A DNA stretch of 64,000 nucleotides from Tamarix chinensis (GCA_030549775.1 CM060177.1:48076244-48140243); one strand, 5' to 3'; shown: positions 9,758-22,200, counted from the first letter of the stretch. Program-made: numbers and translations. The notes: generated from the sequence alone by a model not told the origin.

Positions 9758-9848
9758 ATTGGCAATTATAATCTCTAGTTTTGTTTTTGTTGTGGTTTCT
9801 TATTTTAGTTTTTGATAAATTCTTCACGTGACCTCATTTAATCTTTGA

Positions 9849-11640
9849 TTGTGTGTAATCTTCAGGCATTCACAATTGAGATCATTTGCGATCGAGCATC
9901 AAGGACAAATTATTCCAGCCATAGATCCAAACTCATCTTCTCCAATTGCAACTAGGACAAGAAGGAAGTTGGAACAAGCTAATCAGATTCCATCACCTTT
10001 TGAAGAAAGTTCCACAAACTTGGAAGAAGACGACATAGAGGATTTGTGTAGTACACCTTACTACATTAATCCACCGATGGCAGAGCGAACTCTCAAGGAG
10101 CTAGCTGCTCCTATCTTCAACCCTAATCTTTTATGCATTAATTATCCTGCTGATAATGATACTTGTGAAATCAAACCTGGATTAATACGAGCCTTACCTG
10201 TTTTTACAGGTTTTAAAGACAATAATTCCATGGGTTCAAGCTGTTTCACCGACCCAAATAAATTTCTCAAGGAATTCCATATAGCTTGTTCTGGTATGAA
10301 ACCGAATGGAGTAAGTGTAGAAAAACTTAAACTCAAAGCTTTTCCTTTTGCTTTGGCTGATGCTGCTAAGGAATGGTTATATGATCTACCAGCGGGCTCA
10401 GTAAACACTTGGACTGATATGCAAAAGGTTTTCCTTGAAAAATATTTTCCTTCATCAAGAGCAACTAATATAAGAAAGGAAATATGTGGTATTAGGCAAG
10501 ATGGAGGAGAATCTTTACACAAATATTGGGAACGTTTCAAGAAATTGTGTGGTAGTTGTCCTAATCATCAAATTAGTGAACAATTATTAATACAATATTT
10601 TTACGAAGGTTTATCTCCTATGGATCGCAATATGATAGATGCTGCTAGTGGTGGTACTTTAGTTGATAAAACACCCATCGAAGCAAAAAGGTTAATTGCG
10701 AATATGGCATCTAACTCACAATATTGTAATAGGAGTAATACTTCTATGTCTCAACAGGTGAAAGAAACCAATATTGCTGAATTAAAAACGCAAGTATCAA
10801 ATTTGACAGCTCTTGTGGAAAGAGTTGTAGGAGAAAAGATTCCTGCCAAGGTATGTGGAATTTGTTCTTTTACAGGTCATCCAACTGATATGTGTCCTAC
10901 TTTGCAGGAAGAACAACAAGTAAACGCCATTGGAGGACAACCATTTCCAAAAGGAATGATCCATTTGCTCCAACATATAATCCTGGATGGAAGGATCACC
11001 CAAATCTAAGGTATGGAAACACTCAACAAAGTGGTAACTCATATTTCCGACCACAGATGTATCAAAATCAGCAAGGAGCAAATCCACCTCCCGGATTTTT
11101 CCAAATTCCACCAAATCAGCAAAGACCACCATTTCAACCGATGCCTCCACCACAAGTTTCACAACAATCGAGTGGTATGCCCTTAGAAGATTTGGTAAAA
11201 TCTTTAGCTACAAATACCTTACAATTCCAACAAGAGACCAGAACGGTATTAAGAATTTGGAAAATCAAGTGAGTCAACTAGCAGATTCCCTTGGAAAAAT
11301 GCAAGCACAAGGTTCTTCAAAATTTCCTAGCCAGACTGAACGAAATCCCAAGGAAAATGCTAGTGCTATCACAACTCGCAGTGGAAAACAACTATCTAAT
11401 CCAAGAAAAGTGGATGAAGAAGAAAACACAAACAAGGACACAGATGAAACAAAGGTTGAAGAAGAAATTAAGGAAGATTCAACACAAACGGTGAAGAGTA
11501 AGTCACATTTATATATAAAAATTCTGCTCCTTTTCCTAGCAGGTTGGCCAAAAACAAGAAGGTAAATCATGATAAGGAGATATTTGACATATTCAAGAAG
11601 GTAGAAGTCAACCTTCCTCTCATTGATGCGATCAAACAAG
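9849..11640 (+). pseudogene. gag: Athila gag, frameshifted
   Basis: The first frame (9849-11009, 386 codons) carries the Athila gag domain, with recognisable segments around FPFALADAAKEWLYDLP and ESLHKYWERFKKLC, and a CX2CX4HX4C zinc knuckle at 10854-10895. Reading continues in a second frame (10892-11272, Pro/Gln-rich) and a third (11257-11565, acidic and Lys-rich). At least two single-base frameshifts are therefore present, one in a short A-run near 10950 and one near 11240. A further shift near 11525 and an in-frame stop at about 11650 separate gag from the protease. The product would be the structural capsid protein, but this copy cannot make it full length. Confidence 0.88.
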
Positions 11641-11669
11641 TACCCAGGTAAGCGAAATTCCTCAAGAAC

Positions 11670-13379
11670 TTGTGTACAAATAAAAGGAAACTTAATGAGA
11701 ATGAGAAGGTAAGTGTGGGAGAAAATGTATCAGCAATGTTGCAAAGAAAGCTTCCACCAAAGTGCAAAGATCCAGGTATTTTCACTATACCTTGCAAAAT
11801 TGGAAACACGAGGTACGAAAAATGCATGCTCGACTTAGGTGCTTCAATAAATGCCATGCCTTTATCTATCTTTAACACCCTAAGTCTAGGTCCTTTAAAG
11901 GAAACTCGTGTTATTATCCAATTAGCTGATAGATCTAACACATATCCTGAAGGGGTTATTGAAGATGTCTTAGTTCAGGTTAATGAATTAGTTTTTCCTG
12001 CGGATTTCTATGTGTTAGATATGCAAGATAATGGCTTGACTAATTCATCACCTATATTGTTAGGGAGACCATTCCTAAAAACTTCAAAAACAAAAATTGA
12101 TGTCCACGATGGAGTGTTAACCATGGAATTTGATGGTGAAATTATTAAGTTTAACATATATGATTCCATGAAATTTCCTGCAGATGGTGAAGAGGTATCT
12201 ATGATTGATGTCATTGAAAATTTAACTGAAATGGTGTACCAATTATCATCAGCTGATCCTTTAGAACTAACTTTGACACAAGGAATAGCAACTGAAAAAT
12301 TGGAAGAATTAAGCAAATTGTATGACGTTGATGAAGAAATCAAGGAGGTAGTGGATGCTTTGGAAACATGTCCGAGCAGAATTGGAAAATTTGTGGATTT
12401 ACCATTGACAGTGGATAGGCCTGTACCTTCCATAGAACAACCCCCTGAAGTAGAATTGAAACCTTTACCTGACCATCTCAAATATGCATTCTTAGGAGAT
12501 AAGAATACCCTTCCGGTTATCATATCTAGTGAACTAACATCTCATCAGGAAGAAACACTGGTTAACGTATTGAAGAAATACAAATCAGCTTTGGGGTGGA
12601 CAGTTGCTGATATTAAGGGTATAAGTCCTTCAGTTTGTATGCATCGGATTTTAATGGAAGAAGATGTGAAGCCTTGTAGACAAGTACAACGTAGGTTGAA
12701 TCCGATAATGATGGAGGTTGTGAAGAAAGAGGTTCTTAAATTGCTAAGTGTGGGAGTCATTTATCCAATTTCTGATAGTAGTTGGGTAAGTCCGCTTCAG
12801 GTTGTCCCAAAGAAAACAGGCATAACAGTAGTAGAGAATGATAAAGGAGAAATGGTTCCTACTAGAGTTCAAAATGGTTGGAGGGTATGTGTTGATTATA
12901 GAAAACTGAACTCCATGACTAGGAAAGATCATTTTCCTTTACCATTTATGGATCAAATGTTAGAACGGCTAGCGGGTCATGCTTATTATTGTTTTCTTGA
13001 TGGTTATTCGGGATATGTGCAGGTTCCCATAGCTCCAGAAGATCAAGAAAAAACCACATTTACATGTCCCTACGGTACGTTTGCATATCGACGCATGCCG
13101 TTTGGATTATGTAATGCTCCAGCTACATTTCAAAGGTGTATGGTAAGTATATTCTCTGAATATCTGGAGAAAATTATCGAGGTATTCATGGATGATTTTA
13201 GTATCCATGGAGATACTTTTGAAGAATGCCTAGGTAATTTGACCCTTATCTTGAAAAGGTGTTTGAAAACAAATCTTGTGCTAAACTCTGAAAAATGTCA
13301 TTTTATGGTCCAACAAGGAATAGTTTTGGGACACGTCATTTCATCCAAAGGAATTGAAGTAGATAAAGCAAAAAATTGA
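11670..13379 (+). pseudogene. pol: Athila protease and reverse transcriptase, cut by a frameshift
   Basis: A 569-codon frame. The protease active site reads DLGAS at about 11832, the form usual in Athila/Tat elements, not the DSG/DTG of other groups. The RT palm and fingers follow from about 12600, with segments GWRVCVDYRKLNSM, DGYSGYVQVPIAPEDQEKTT and MPFGLCNAPATFQRCM. The catalytic motif is FMDD (13185-13196), a YxDD-type site with Phe first. The frame ends at 13379 just after a run of six A, where the reading frame shifts into the RNase H part. It would copy element RNA into DNA, but is inactive in this copy as read. Confidence 0.92.
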
Positions 13380-13986
13380 TCTTATTTCTTCATTACCTTA
13401 TCCATCAAATGTCAAAGATGTGCGATCATTTTTAGGGCATGCCGGGTTTTACCGCCGATTTATCAAGGATTTTTCTAAAATAGCCCAACCATTATGCAAG
13501 CTTCTTCAAAAAGAAAATGAATTTCATTTTGATGATGCATGCCAAAAATCATTTGACTATTTAAAGGAAAAATTGATAAGTGCACCCATTCTTCAACCAC
13601 CTGATTGGAATTTTCCATTTGAATTGATGTGTGATGCATCTAATTTTGTTGTTGGTGCGGTGTTAGGTCAACGAATCGGGAAAGAGCCACACGTGATATA
13701 TTATGCCTCACGCACCTTGAATGAAGCTCAACTTAACTACACAACTACCGAAAAGGAGCTTCTTGCTATTGTCTTTGCTTTGGATAAATTTCGTTCTTAT
13801 CTGTTAGGAACTGAAATAATTGTTTACTCTGATCATGCAGCGTTGAAATATTTGTTAGCAAAGAAAGAGGCAAAACCACGGCTGATAAGATGGATTCTTC
13901 TACTTCAAGAATTCAATATACGCATTAAAGATAAGAAAGGAACCGAAAACGGAGTAGCAGATCATCTAAGTCGGTTAATCAAATAA
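13374..13986 (+). pseudogene. pol: Athila RT connection and RNase H domain
   Basis: The frame continuing pol after the shift has its first Met at 13420. It opens with the RT thumb/connection segment ([17 protein letters not shown]), then a Ty3-type RNase H with [14 protein letters not shown], the [19 protein letters not shown] segment and [10 protein letters not shown]. It ends at an in-frame TAA (13984-13986) shortly after the HLSRL motif that normally leads into integrase. RNase H removes the RNA strand during reverse transcription. Confidence 0.9.
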
Positions 13987-14070
13987 GTTGAAGTTGAAGC
14001 ACCTATCAATGAAGCATTTCCGGATGAGAAACTTCATGTCATTGGGAATGAGATACCATGGTATGCTGAC

Positions 14071-15333
14071 ATGGTCAATTTTCTCGTAGCTAAGGTATTT
14101 CCCTCTCACTTTACAAAAGCTCAGAAAGATAAAATGAAAAGTCAGGCAAAATATTTTGTATGGGACGATCCATACTTGTGGAAACAATGTGCCGACCAAA
14201 TCATTAGAAGATGTATTCCTGATAGTGAGGTCTTGTCTATTTTACATTTTTGTCACAGCTATGCTTGCGGGGGACATTTTGGTCCCAAGCGAACAGCTTA
14301 TAAAGTTCTAGAGAGTGGATTCTTTTGGCCTACATTGTTTAGAGACTCTCATGAATTTTGTAAAACTTGTGATAACTGTCAAAAGACTGGGGGATTAGGT
14401 CCTAGAAATGAAATGCCACAAACTCCTATCATAGCATGCGAAATCTTCGATGTTTGGGGTATGGATTTTATGGGCCCCTTTCCATCTTCTTTCGGGTTTA
14501 AATACATTCTTGTTGCTGTTGATTATGTGTCAAAATGGGTGGAGGCTAAGGCCACCCGTACTGATGATGCAAAGGTTGTTGCAGATTTTCTTCAAACTAA
14601 TATTTTTGCAAGGTTTGGCATACCAAGGGCCATCATCAATGATAAAGGTTCACACTTCTGCAACAGAACCGTAGAAGCTCTATTAAAGAAATATCATGTG
14701 ACACATCGAATATCTACAGCATATCATCCACAAACCAATGGTCAGGCCGAGGTATCTAACCGGGAAATCAAATCAATCTTAGAAAAAATGGTGAAACCAA
14801 CAAGAAAGGATTGGAGTTTACATCTTAATGATGCACTCTGGGCCTATCGTACAGCTTTCAAAACTCCAATTGGTATGTCTCCATATCGTTTGGTATACGG
14901 TAAGCCTTGTCATCTACCAGTTGAGTTAGAACATAAAGCTTTTTGGGCCGTCAAGAAATGTAACATGGAGTCAACTGAAATTGGGAAACATAGGAGACTC
15001 CAATTACAAGAATTGGAAGAAATAAGAAATGAGGCTTTTGAAACTGCATTGAGATATAAAGATAGAACTAAAGCAGTTCATGATAAGTTCATTCTTAGAA
15101 AGAGTTTTGAAATTGGTCAAAAAGTTTTATTATATCATTCTCGATTGAAGTTATTTCCAGGAAAATTGAGGTCGAGATGGATCGGCCCATTTGTTGTGAC
15201 TAATGTGTTTTCTCATGGTGCAGTTGAAATTAAAAGTGAGAAAACAGGAAAAATATGGAAGGTCAATGGACATCGCCTAAAACCTTCCTACGAAGGACAT
15301 CAAGTGCACAATTTGGAAGTGGTTGAGAGCTGA
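14071..15333 (+). pseudogene. pol: Athila integrase (frame intact, cut off from upstream pol)
   Basis: A 420-codon open frame in phase with RNase H but separated from it by the stop at 13984. An N-terminal HHCC zinc-binding segment lies around 14252-14390 (HSYACGGHF to CDNCQ). The catalytic core has D in WGMDFMGP (14464), D in INDKGSHF (14641) and E in [10 protein letters not shown] (14749). The D-to-E spacing is exactly 35 residues, so the D,D-35-E triad is present. A GPF/Y-type C-terminal module follows ([10 protein letters not shown], about 15172). It would insert element DNA into the genome. The frame itself looks undamaged, but it would have to be released from a polyprotein that is broken upstream. 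Confidence 0.92.
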
Positions 15334-15488
15334 AAGACTTGCATTTTGTCACTTGGGACACCCAAGTGTTGTATATAAGTTTTCTTTATTTCATATTTTT
15401 CTTTTTACATATTTGGTATGACTTTGTATGTACATATTGTGTATATGTGTGGCAAAACATTGGTAGTTTATTCCTTTGACAAAAAAAA

Positions 15489-15790
15489 AACACGGGGGGG
15501 TCGTATTTTTAAACACGGCCCGTGTTTCTTCTTCTGCAGAAAATTTCAGAATTCCAGAGAGCTCAAAATTTAACACGGGGGGTCCGTATTTGTTAACACG
15601 GCCCGTGTTTCTTCCTCTGCAGAAAATCTCAGAATTCCAGAGACCTTAAAAATTAACACGGGGGTACCGTATTTAGTTACACGGTCCGTGTTTCTTTCTC
15701 TGCAAAACTGTTCAAAATTACAAAGAGCCAAAAATATAACACGGGGGTACCGTATTTTAGAAATACGGACCGTATTTTTCTCCAGAACTT
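15489..15790 (+). repeat. 83-bp tandem repeat array (3.6 copies) after integrase
   Basis: Units start at 15489, 15572, 15655 and 15738 with an exact 83-bp period, and the last is partial. Each begins AACACGGGGG, then a CCGTATTT-like half, then a dyad of the form ACACGG-N-CCGTGT. In the fourth unit the dyad reads AATACGGACCGTATT, with both arms changed together. The spacer has CTGCAGAAAA and CAGAATTCCAGAGA. It is related to the LTR copies at 8482 and 8575. Confidence 0.92.
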
Positions 15791-16146
15791 TTTTCCCCCC
15801 GTGTTTTCAGATCTGAAAATAACACGACCCTCTCTTCGTTTCTCTCCCATTTTCGCAGCACTCCTCTCCTTCGATTTCTCCATTTTTCTCACTCAACTCT
15901 TCAATTCATACAAAATCCTACTCCATTTTCATCTCAACTTCTCTTCCCACCTTTAATTTTCTTTCCCCTGTCACTTTATCTCTGTTATTCATAAACAGAG
16001 CAATTGTCGTTCGTCTCAAACCCTAACATCCTCCGTCCATTGTTTCATTTTTTTTTTGCAATTTGACTTAGGGTTTTCGTGGGATTTGATATCTACATAT
16101 CATTCTTCCGATTTCTACTTTGTTCTAACCATTTTCACGATTTAAG

Positions 16147-16389
16147 GTAAGTATTTTTCTCTTATGACAGCAATGTTCATCCAGTTTCAATGTTTTCTTA
16201 CATATGTTGTTTTCCCGAATTACTGGGTTTAGAAATCGGGTGTTTGACATAATGACACCATATGTATGCATTCAGTGCAGCTTTGTCATAAAATTATCAT
16301 TGTCAAATTCGTTTGATTTTTATGTATATGCTGAAAATTTCATGCTTTCACCACTGAATTTTAACTGAAATGTGGTCATCTTTGTGTAG
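16147..16389 (+). other. Putative 243-bp intron directly before the envelope-like ATG
   Basis: AAG|GTAAGT at 16144-16152 is a textbook donor. TTTGTGTAG ends at 16389 and the ATG of the envelope-like ORF starts at 16390. The upstream 300 bp are CT-rich with an AAACCCTAAC word (16018-16027) and resemble a plant 5' leader. Splicing to make a separate envelope-like mRNA is inference. Confidence 0.55.
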
Positions 16390-17640
16390 ATGGCACCGAA
16401 AAAGAAACAACGTGCTGAAGGTGAATCCTCGAGATCCCGATCATCACCAACGCAAGCAAGACAACGTCGTAATCGTCCAAACGATTTAGGTATCATTTTT
16501 ACCTCACCCGAGCAACAAGAAAGGTACGATTACTTATCTCAGAGGCGTCTTACTGGTACTAGATATCTAGATGATGGATGTTTGCACACATTGGGCATTC
16601 ATAATCAAGTCATGCGTATGCTCGAAACTATAGGTTTGCAACATTTTGTCTATTGTACTAATCACACCTATAGACGTTTGACTTTAGAATTTTTAAGGAC
16701 CTTTGAATTGTGTGCTGAAATTGGTGATATTGGTGATACAAAGAATAATCAAGGGTATATTTCTTTTCGTCTTTTAAATGAGGATAGGCAATTAGCGCTG
16801 CATGAACTTGCCCACATTTTCATGTTACCTTCACAGGGAGTTAGATTCATGTTACCCTTGTTTTATGCCAACCGTTTTTTCGCAAAAATAGGTGATACAA
16901 CGAATATGCCTACTCCCGATACATTCCGCATTTCTGAAGCCAAATCCTCTAGGATTTTTAACCTAGTTTTCCGATACATTCAGAGGCTTTTGGCTATTAC
17001 CATATTTGGGAGAGGCGATAGTACCGGAGTCGTTCGTTCAATTGAACTTTTCTTTCTCTACTCCATGCTTGAACATTATTCTGTTGATACTGCCTATTTT
17101 ATTGCCAAACAATTTCAAAGGGTCAGTAATTCCAAACAAGGGGACATTGTTATCGGGGGTTTAATCACCACCATCTGTTTGAGTTTGGACATACCCTTCC
17201 AGAGGATATGCCTATTGAAGCCATGAGTACCCGCATTGATATAGAACATTGTCGCCTTACGCATCTTATTGAGCGTAGGAATAATGCGTGGTACCTTTCT
17301 TATCAGGGGCGTGTTTTCTTTCCTCTTCCTAACCTTCCAAAACTGATCCTTTAAATCCTTTGAATTGGCAACCAAATGAAGATGAAGATAACCCTACCCC
17401 ATTAGCAATTGAACATCCTATCCTACCTCATGGTGCTCATCCACACCACCACCACGATCCCAAGCCAGCTCTTCTTCCTCCTCCACTTTTGTTCCCGAAT
17501 GGCATCTCCAATTTCAAAATCAGGTGTATTCCCAATTGGATTCCATTCGCGCTAACCAAAATCAAATGATGGAGATGATGAAGACTCTCTATGATTTCCA
17601 TCTCGGGAGCGAGATCCTCCTCCACCTCCCTCTTGAATTC
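16390..17640 (+). pseudogene. Athila envelope-like ORF (Athila ORF-1 family), frameshifted
   Basis: The first frame (16390-17226, 278 codons) begins with a basic, Ser/Arg-rich N-terminus (KKKQR, a nuclear-localisation-like cluster). It continues with segments characteristic of the Athila extra ORF: QQERYDYL, LTGTRYLDDGCLHTLG and YRRLTLEFLRTFE. After about 17180 the sensible reading moves to a second frame and, near 17340, to a third, then near 17500 to another. The downstream reading ends around 17640 with a short Gln/Met-rich helix-like segment. At least three frameshifts are visible. The family is called envelope-like by position; its function in plants is unknown and I see no confident signal peptide in the first frame. 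Confidence 0.82.
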
Positions 17641-19183
17641 AAATCTTCATTCCTTTTTCTCTCTTGCTTTGTTCATTAGGGACAATGAACACATTAAGTA
17701 AGGGGGGTGCATTGGTGCATTCGTATTGTAGGCTTGTGATTACTTTTTCGTTGAAATAGTTAGTAACTGTTATTATGTTTGTTATGTGGTAGTTAGTTAA
17801 TTAAGTATTAGATTTGAGTAATCCATATACGAAGTAAAACAAAGTATGGGACTGAATTATTTTCAAAACGGATAATTTTATATACTTATTGTATGTTTTG
17901 ATCAACATCTTTTGACACCTTAAAGATAGAAATTGAAGATGTGATAATAGTGAAGGAAAGAAAGTTAGAATGATTAGAGATCAAATCATGCATTGACTAA
18001 GAATGAGATACAATGAAATTCAAATTGGTGATTATAACATGGTGAGCGTTTGGGCCTAATTTTTGGATACATTGCTTATCCAAATTATATTTCTCTTTTG
18101 TGTGGATTCTCCAATGATATGTGAAACTAGAATTTGCCATTAGTCTCTTCAAGACTGCATAGAACTTTAGAATATTTGAAAATGATAAAGGCACTCTTCT
18201 TTCTTTGTTAGCTACAAGGCCAAATAACCTACCTTGAAAAATTGTTATCCATTGCATACCCTTTTGAGCCTATTGACATGTTTTTATTGATTTAAACTTT
18301 ATTAACAACTAATCTCCATATGTTTTTCCCTTCCTTATTCTACGACTAGTGGAGCAAAAATATTTTCAAGGATAACTTTTGTTTTGTTAATAAGGTGAAA
18401 TCTAAGTATGGGGGTGTGATCATAAAAAAATGGAGGAAGTAGCTAAGCATTTTTCTTCTCAAAAAAAAAAGAAGAATAAGAGGGGAATAAAATTTCATGT
18501 CTTTTGATGTTATTTGGTTGAATGGAAGGGTTTGAAATTAAAAAAAAAAAAAAAAAAGGAAGTGAAGTAAAGGAGAAGAGGAGAAATTATGATTTAATTG
18601 AAATAAATAAATTACTTCTCTAGTTCGTAGAGTCTAGCTACCATCCCAAAATTCTATCCCACCTTAGAACCCTAGCCCCATTACAACCAAATTTAAGACC
18701 TTTTGATTCTTATATACTTTAGTTCTTTTCAGTGGTGGCGAATTGAGAATAATGGCAAACATATGGGCGATCATTATCATTTGGAGAAGATTTGAGAGTA
18801 AACACATCATACCCTATACACTAAAGAGTGAGCGTTCCCACATTCCGAAAGTAAGAATTTACCAAATTGAATTTCATTAGTCTTGATCTAATTTGCTTGA
18901 TGAGATACTAATTATTATAATTTTCGTTCTTAAACCGTTTGAGCATTTGATAAGACTGTTTTTAAGGTGATTTAAGATGTGATCCAAAAATATTTCTATC
19001 AGTGATATTTCATGATTTACAAGTATTTTTTTCAGTCCCAGTCCGAGTTGAACTTCGTACATGAATAATTCCAATCTAATAAATTGTGTATTCCATGATC
19101 TGTTTCTCTTACGTTTCTTGATGTATTCATTGCATGTTATGATATTGCTTGAGGACAAGCAATAATTCAAGTATGGGGGTATT
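17641..19183 (+). other. Athila 3' non-coding region with three polypurine-tract-like motifs
   Basis: AT-rich, no supported ORF. The functional polypurine tract is AAGTATGGGGG (19169-19179) followed by TATT and the LTR start TGATAGAC. Similar purine motifs lie at 17696-17709 (AAGTAAGGGGGG) and 18404-18415 (AAGTATGGGGGTG). There are A-runs at 18460 and 18540. Confidence 0.8.
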
Positions 19184-19210
19184 TGATAGACGAGATTTAT
19201 TGATTATTTT
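19184..19210 (+). repeat. 27-bp remnant of the Athila 3' LTR
   Basis: Identical to the first 27 bases of the 5' LTR (8201-8227), then switches abruptly at 19211 to a 7-base unassigned stretch (TGGAACC) and then to the giant LTR at the position equivalent to 1741. About 1.5 kb of Athila LTR and the 38 bp of giant LTR equivalent to 1703-1740 are missing, and no target duplication can be seen. Confidence 0.9.
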
Positions 19211-22200
19211 TGGAACCTCCCCGACCACCTCTTACATCCCCTCTTCACTTCTGCACCATCCACTTGCCTTAGAACCTCCCCCAACTATCTCTTCTTCTAG
19301 CCTAAAGTCCCTAAACCGAGCCACCCTTCCTCCCTCCCATTTCAGCCCTCTTCGAGCCTTTCCCCTTTCTTCTTCTGCATGAAACTCACGCTGCTCATGC
19401 AGCGTGAGCTCTCCTTTATGAAAAAAAAAAGAAAAAAGAAAAAGAAATGATTTGGCTAATTTCTAAGGTATAATGGTGTTTTATATTAAGTATTTTTACT
19501 AATTAAATTTTACAAAGTTTGATACTTGGATTTTATTTCTAACGTGTATATGATGGATATTATTCTTAGGTGTTGATTTGCTAATTGTGCTTGGTAAGGT
19601 TTGATAACTTTGCGAGATTAAGGTAACCGTTAAATCTCGCTTAAATGCATGGATTAACGCATGTTATCACATTAGGCATTATCAATATGTATTATGCTTG
19701 ATATATGTTACTTAGCATTATCATATGTGGTTAATGTGGTTGTTGATGAAAAGGAAGCATGATAGATTGATGATGTGTATGGGAATAATATTTTGTGTAA
19801 TAATTTGGTGGTTAGGGAAAATATAAATTATTATCCATGCTTGTGATATGCTATGGTGATTTTTATTACATGTGTAACATTTTGTTAGCATTAGGGGGAG
19901 ATTTTAATAATGTATATTGTATATGAGTATGGCCTAAGAGTAAAATGGTGAATGTGTTAATCAAGGGAGAAAATAGTAATTTTGGAGGTAGGGGTAAAAT
20001 TGTAATTTTGTGAATAAAGGAGAAAAGAGTAATTCTTGTAATAAAAGGGGCAATTTGGTAATCTTGTTAAAAAGAATGGCAATTTGGTAAATTGTAATAA
20101 AAGGACAATTTGGTAATGTTATAATAAAAGGGCAAAATAGTAATTTCATGATTAAAGGACGAAACGATAATTTTACAATCTAAGGGCGGAATGGTAATTT
20201 GGAAATTAAAGGAGGTAAGATAGCAATTTTATAATTAAGGATAAATGGAAAAGTTATAAGTAAAAGGGCGATATGATAATTTTGGGAGTTAAGGGGGTAA
20301 AATGGTAAATTTGAAGGTAGAGGGGTAAAACGGTAATTGTGTAAATCAAAGGGGTAAAGGTGAACATTGGAAAGGAGTAAATTGGAAATAATGATTATTG
20401 AGAAGGGTAAAATAATAATTTAAATAACCAGAGGGTAATTCGATAATTTAATAGTAGAGAAGGGTAAAACGGTAAATATGATAAATGTGAGGGGTAAGTT
20501 GGTAATTCAACCGATTGGAGGGTATTTTCGTAATTTTGGATAATGGAGTAGGGTAGTTTGGTAATTATGATAGTTAAGAAGGGCAATTCGGTAACTTAAA
20601 TAACTAAAGGGTAATTTGGTAAATTTAATAACGGAGAAGGGTAAAATTGTAATTATGATCATATGCAAGGGTAATTTGGTAATTTCACCAACCGAAGGGC
20701 AATTTGGTAATTTTGACAATGAGGAAGGGTAGTTTGGTAATTGAGAATAAAGGACGGTGAATTGGTGATTAACTAAATAAAGGGTTAATTTGGTAATTAG
20801 GATAAGGAGGAAGGGTAATTTGGTAATTTGACCAACTTAAGGATAATTTATTAATTATGATAAAGGAGGAAGGGGCAAAATGGTAATCTAACCAATTAAA
20901 TGGAAATTATATTAAGTGTAATAATTATTAAGGGGAATTAATGTCCTAATAAGTATGATAAATAATTTAGTAACCTCAATCGAATAAGGGATCACTTGGT
21001 GATTTTGTAACAAGGAGGGTAACATGGTAATTTATCGAATAAGGAAGGGTGACGTAATGATTTTATAAGTAAAGTGGTAAATAAGTAGTTCGTATCTAGT
21101 GTATCATTATGATTGTGGAATTCGTGACATGGCTCTATTAGTGTTGATTAACGAGGCAAGAATGTTTGATGATTAGTAGGTATCACGAGAATGAGTTTTA
21201 ATTCAGAATTAGATGAGTTTAGGATGGCCTTAATGATTCTCCTATGTTACTTTGGATGACCATCTGAATAAGGAATTTCTGATGATATCTGAACGATTAA
21301 AAGAGGATAATTATCTTCTTGTTGTGCTTTTGTGATCACCCTTAATTAAGACACTATTACTTAAAGTGAAAGACCTCGAGATCGGGAATGGTGACTCCTT
21401 AGGGGTCGCTACCCTAAGGACGTGGTTTAGTCCACGATTGTTTGGTATTTGCTGGTGTGCCTTTGTGCCCCAGCCAGGCCCTATATCTACTCTTTCTAGC
21501 TCTACGGACCTAGTTAGGGGGTATGCATACTTAAGGATTAGGTGTCCTTGTCGGTAGGGTACTGAGTTAGCTTTATGCACCAGTACGACCAGGGTACCTT
21601 TGCGTCCCTGGGTTACTAGTCGAAGGGGACTGAGTTGCTTTTATGCACCAGTGCGACCGGTGTACCTTTGTGTCCCGGGTTCTTGATCTCCCTATCGAGG
21701 CAAATAAATATGATTGATGTGCTGATTTAAGAAAGGAAAGATACTATAATTGAAAGTGGAATATTAATGAGCCGGGCCCAGCGATTTATGATATTGAGTA
21801 CCGGTCCACCGGTTATAATAGTGGCCAGGAGCGTTGTGCCCTGGGTGATGATTCTTTATATATCCCGGTCCACCGGTTATAATAGTGGCCAGGAGCGTTG
21901 TGCCTGGGTGATGATTCTTTATATATCCCGGTCCACCGGTTATAATAGTGGCCAGGAGCGTTGTGCCCTGGATGATGATTTTATATTCCGGTCCACCGGC
22001 AATAATAGTGGAGGTCCCGAGCTCAATAAAAATTTAATGTGAATGAGTTATGGAAAAATACTAGTCTTTGAGACTGTTGATTAATGGCCTCAAGGCCCGA
22101 AAAATATCTCGATTACTGATCATGGCCTATTTGATATTGGTTGATTGATTATGGAATATATGAAAGTGAATTTTACGTATACGCCATTAATGTATGATTG

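Larger units (their letters stand above)
8201..19210 (+). mobile_element. Athila-lineage Ty3 retrotransposon nested in the 3' giant LTR, with truncated 3' end
   Basis: 5' LTR 8201-9733, tRNA-Asp-type primer site 9740-9757, gag, protease-RT, RNase H and integrase to 15333, a repeat-rich spacer, an envelope-like ORF (16390 to about 17640), a 1.5 kb 3' non-coding region and a polypurine tract just before 19184. Only the first 27 bp of the 3' LTR remain (19184-19210). The order gag-pol-extra ORF, the DLGA protease, the tRNA-Asp primer site and the AAGTATGGGGG polypurine tract all identify Athila. Every ORF carries frameshifts or stops, several in A-runs, so this copy cannot make its own polyprotein as read. 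With only a 27-bp remnant of the 3' LTR, it has also lost its normal 3' end. Confidence 0.93.
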
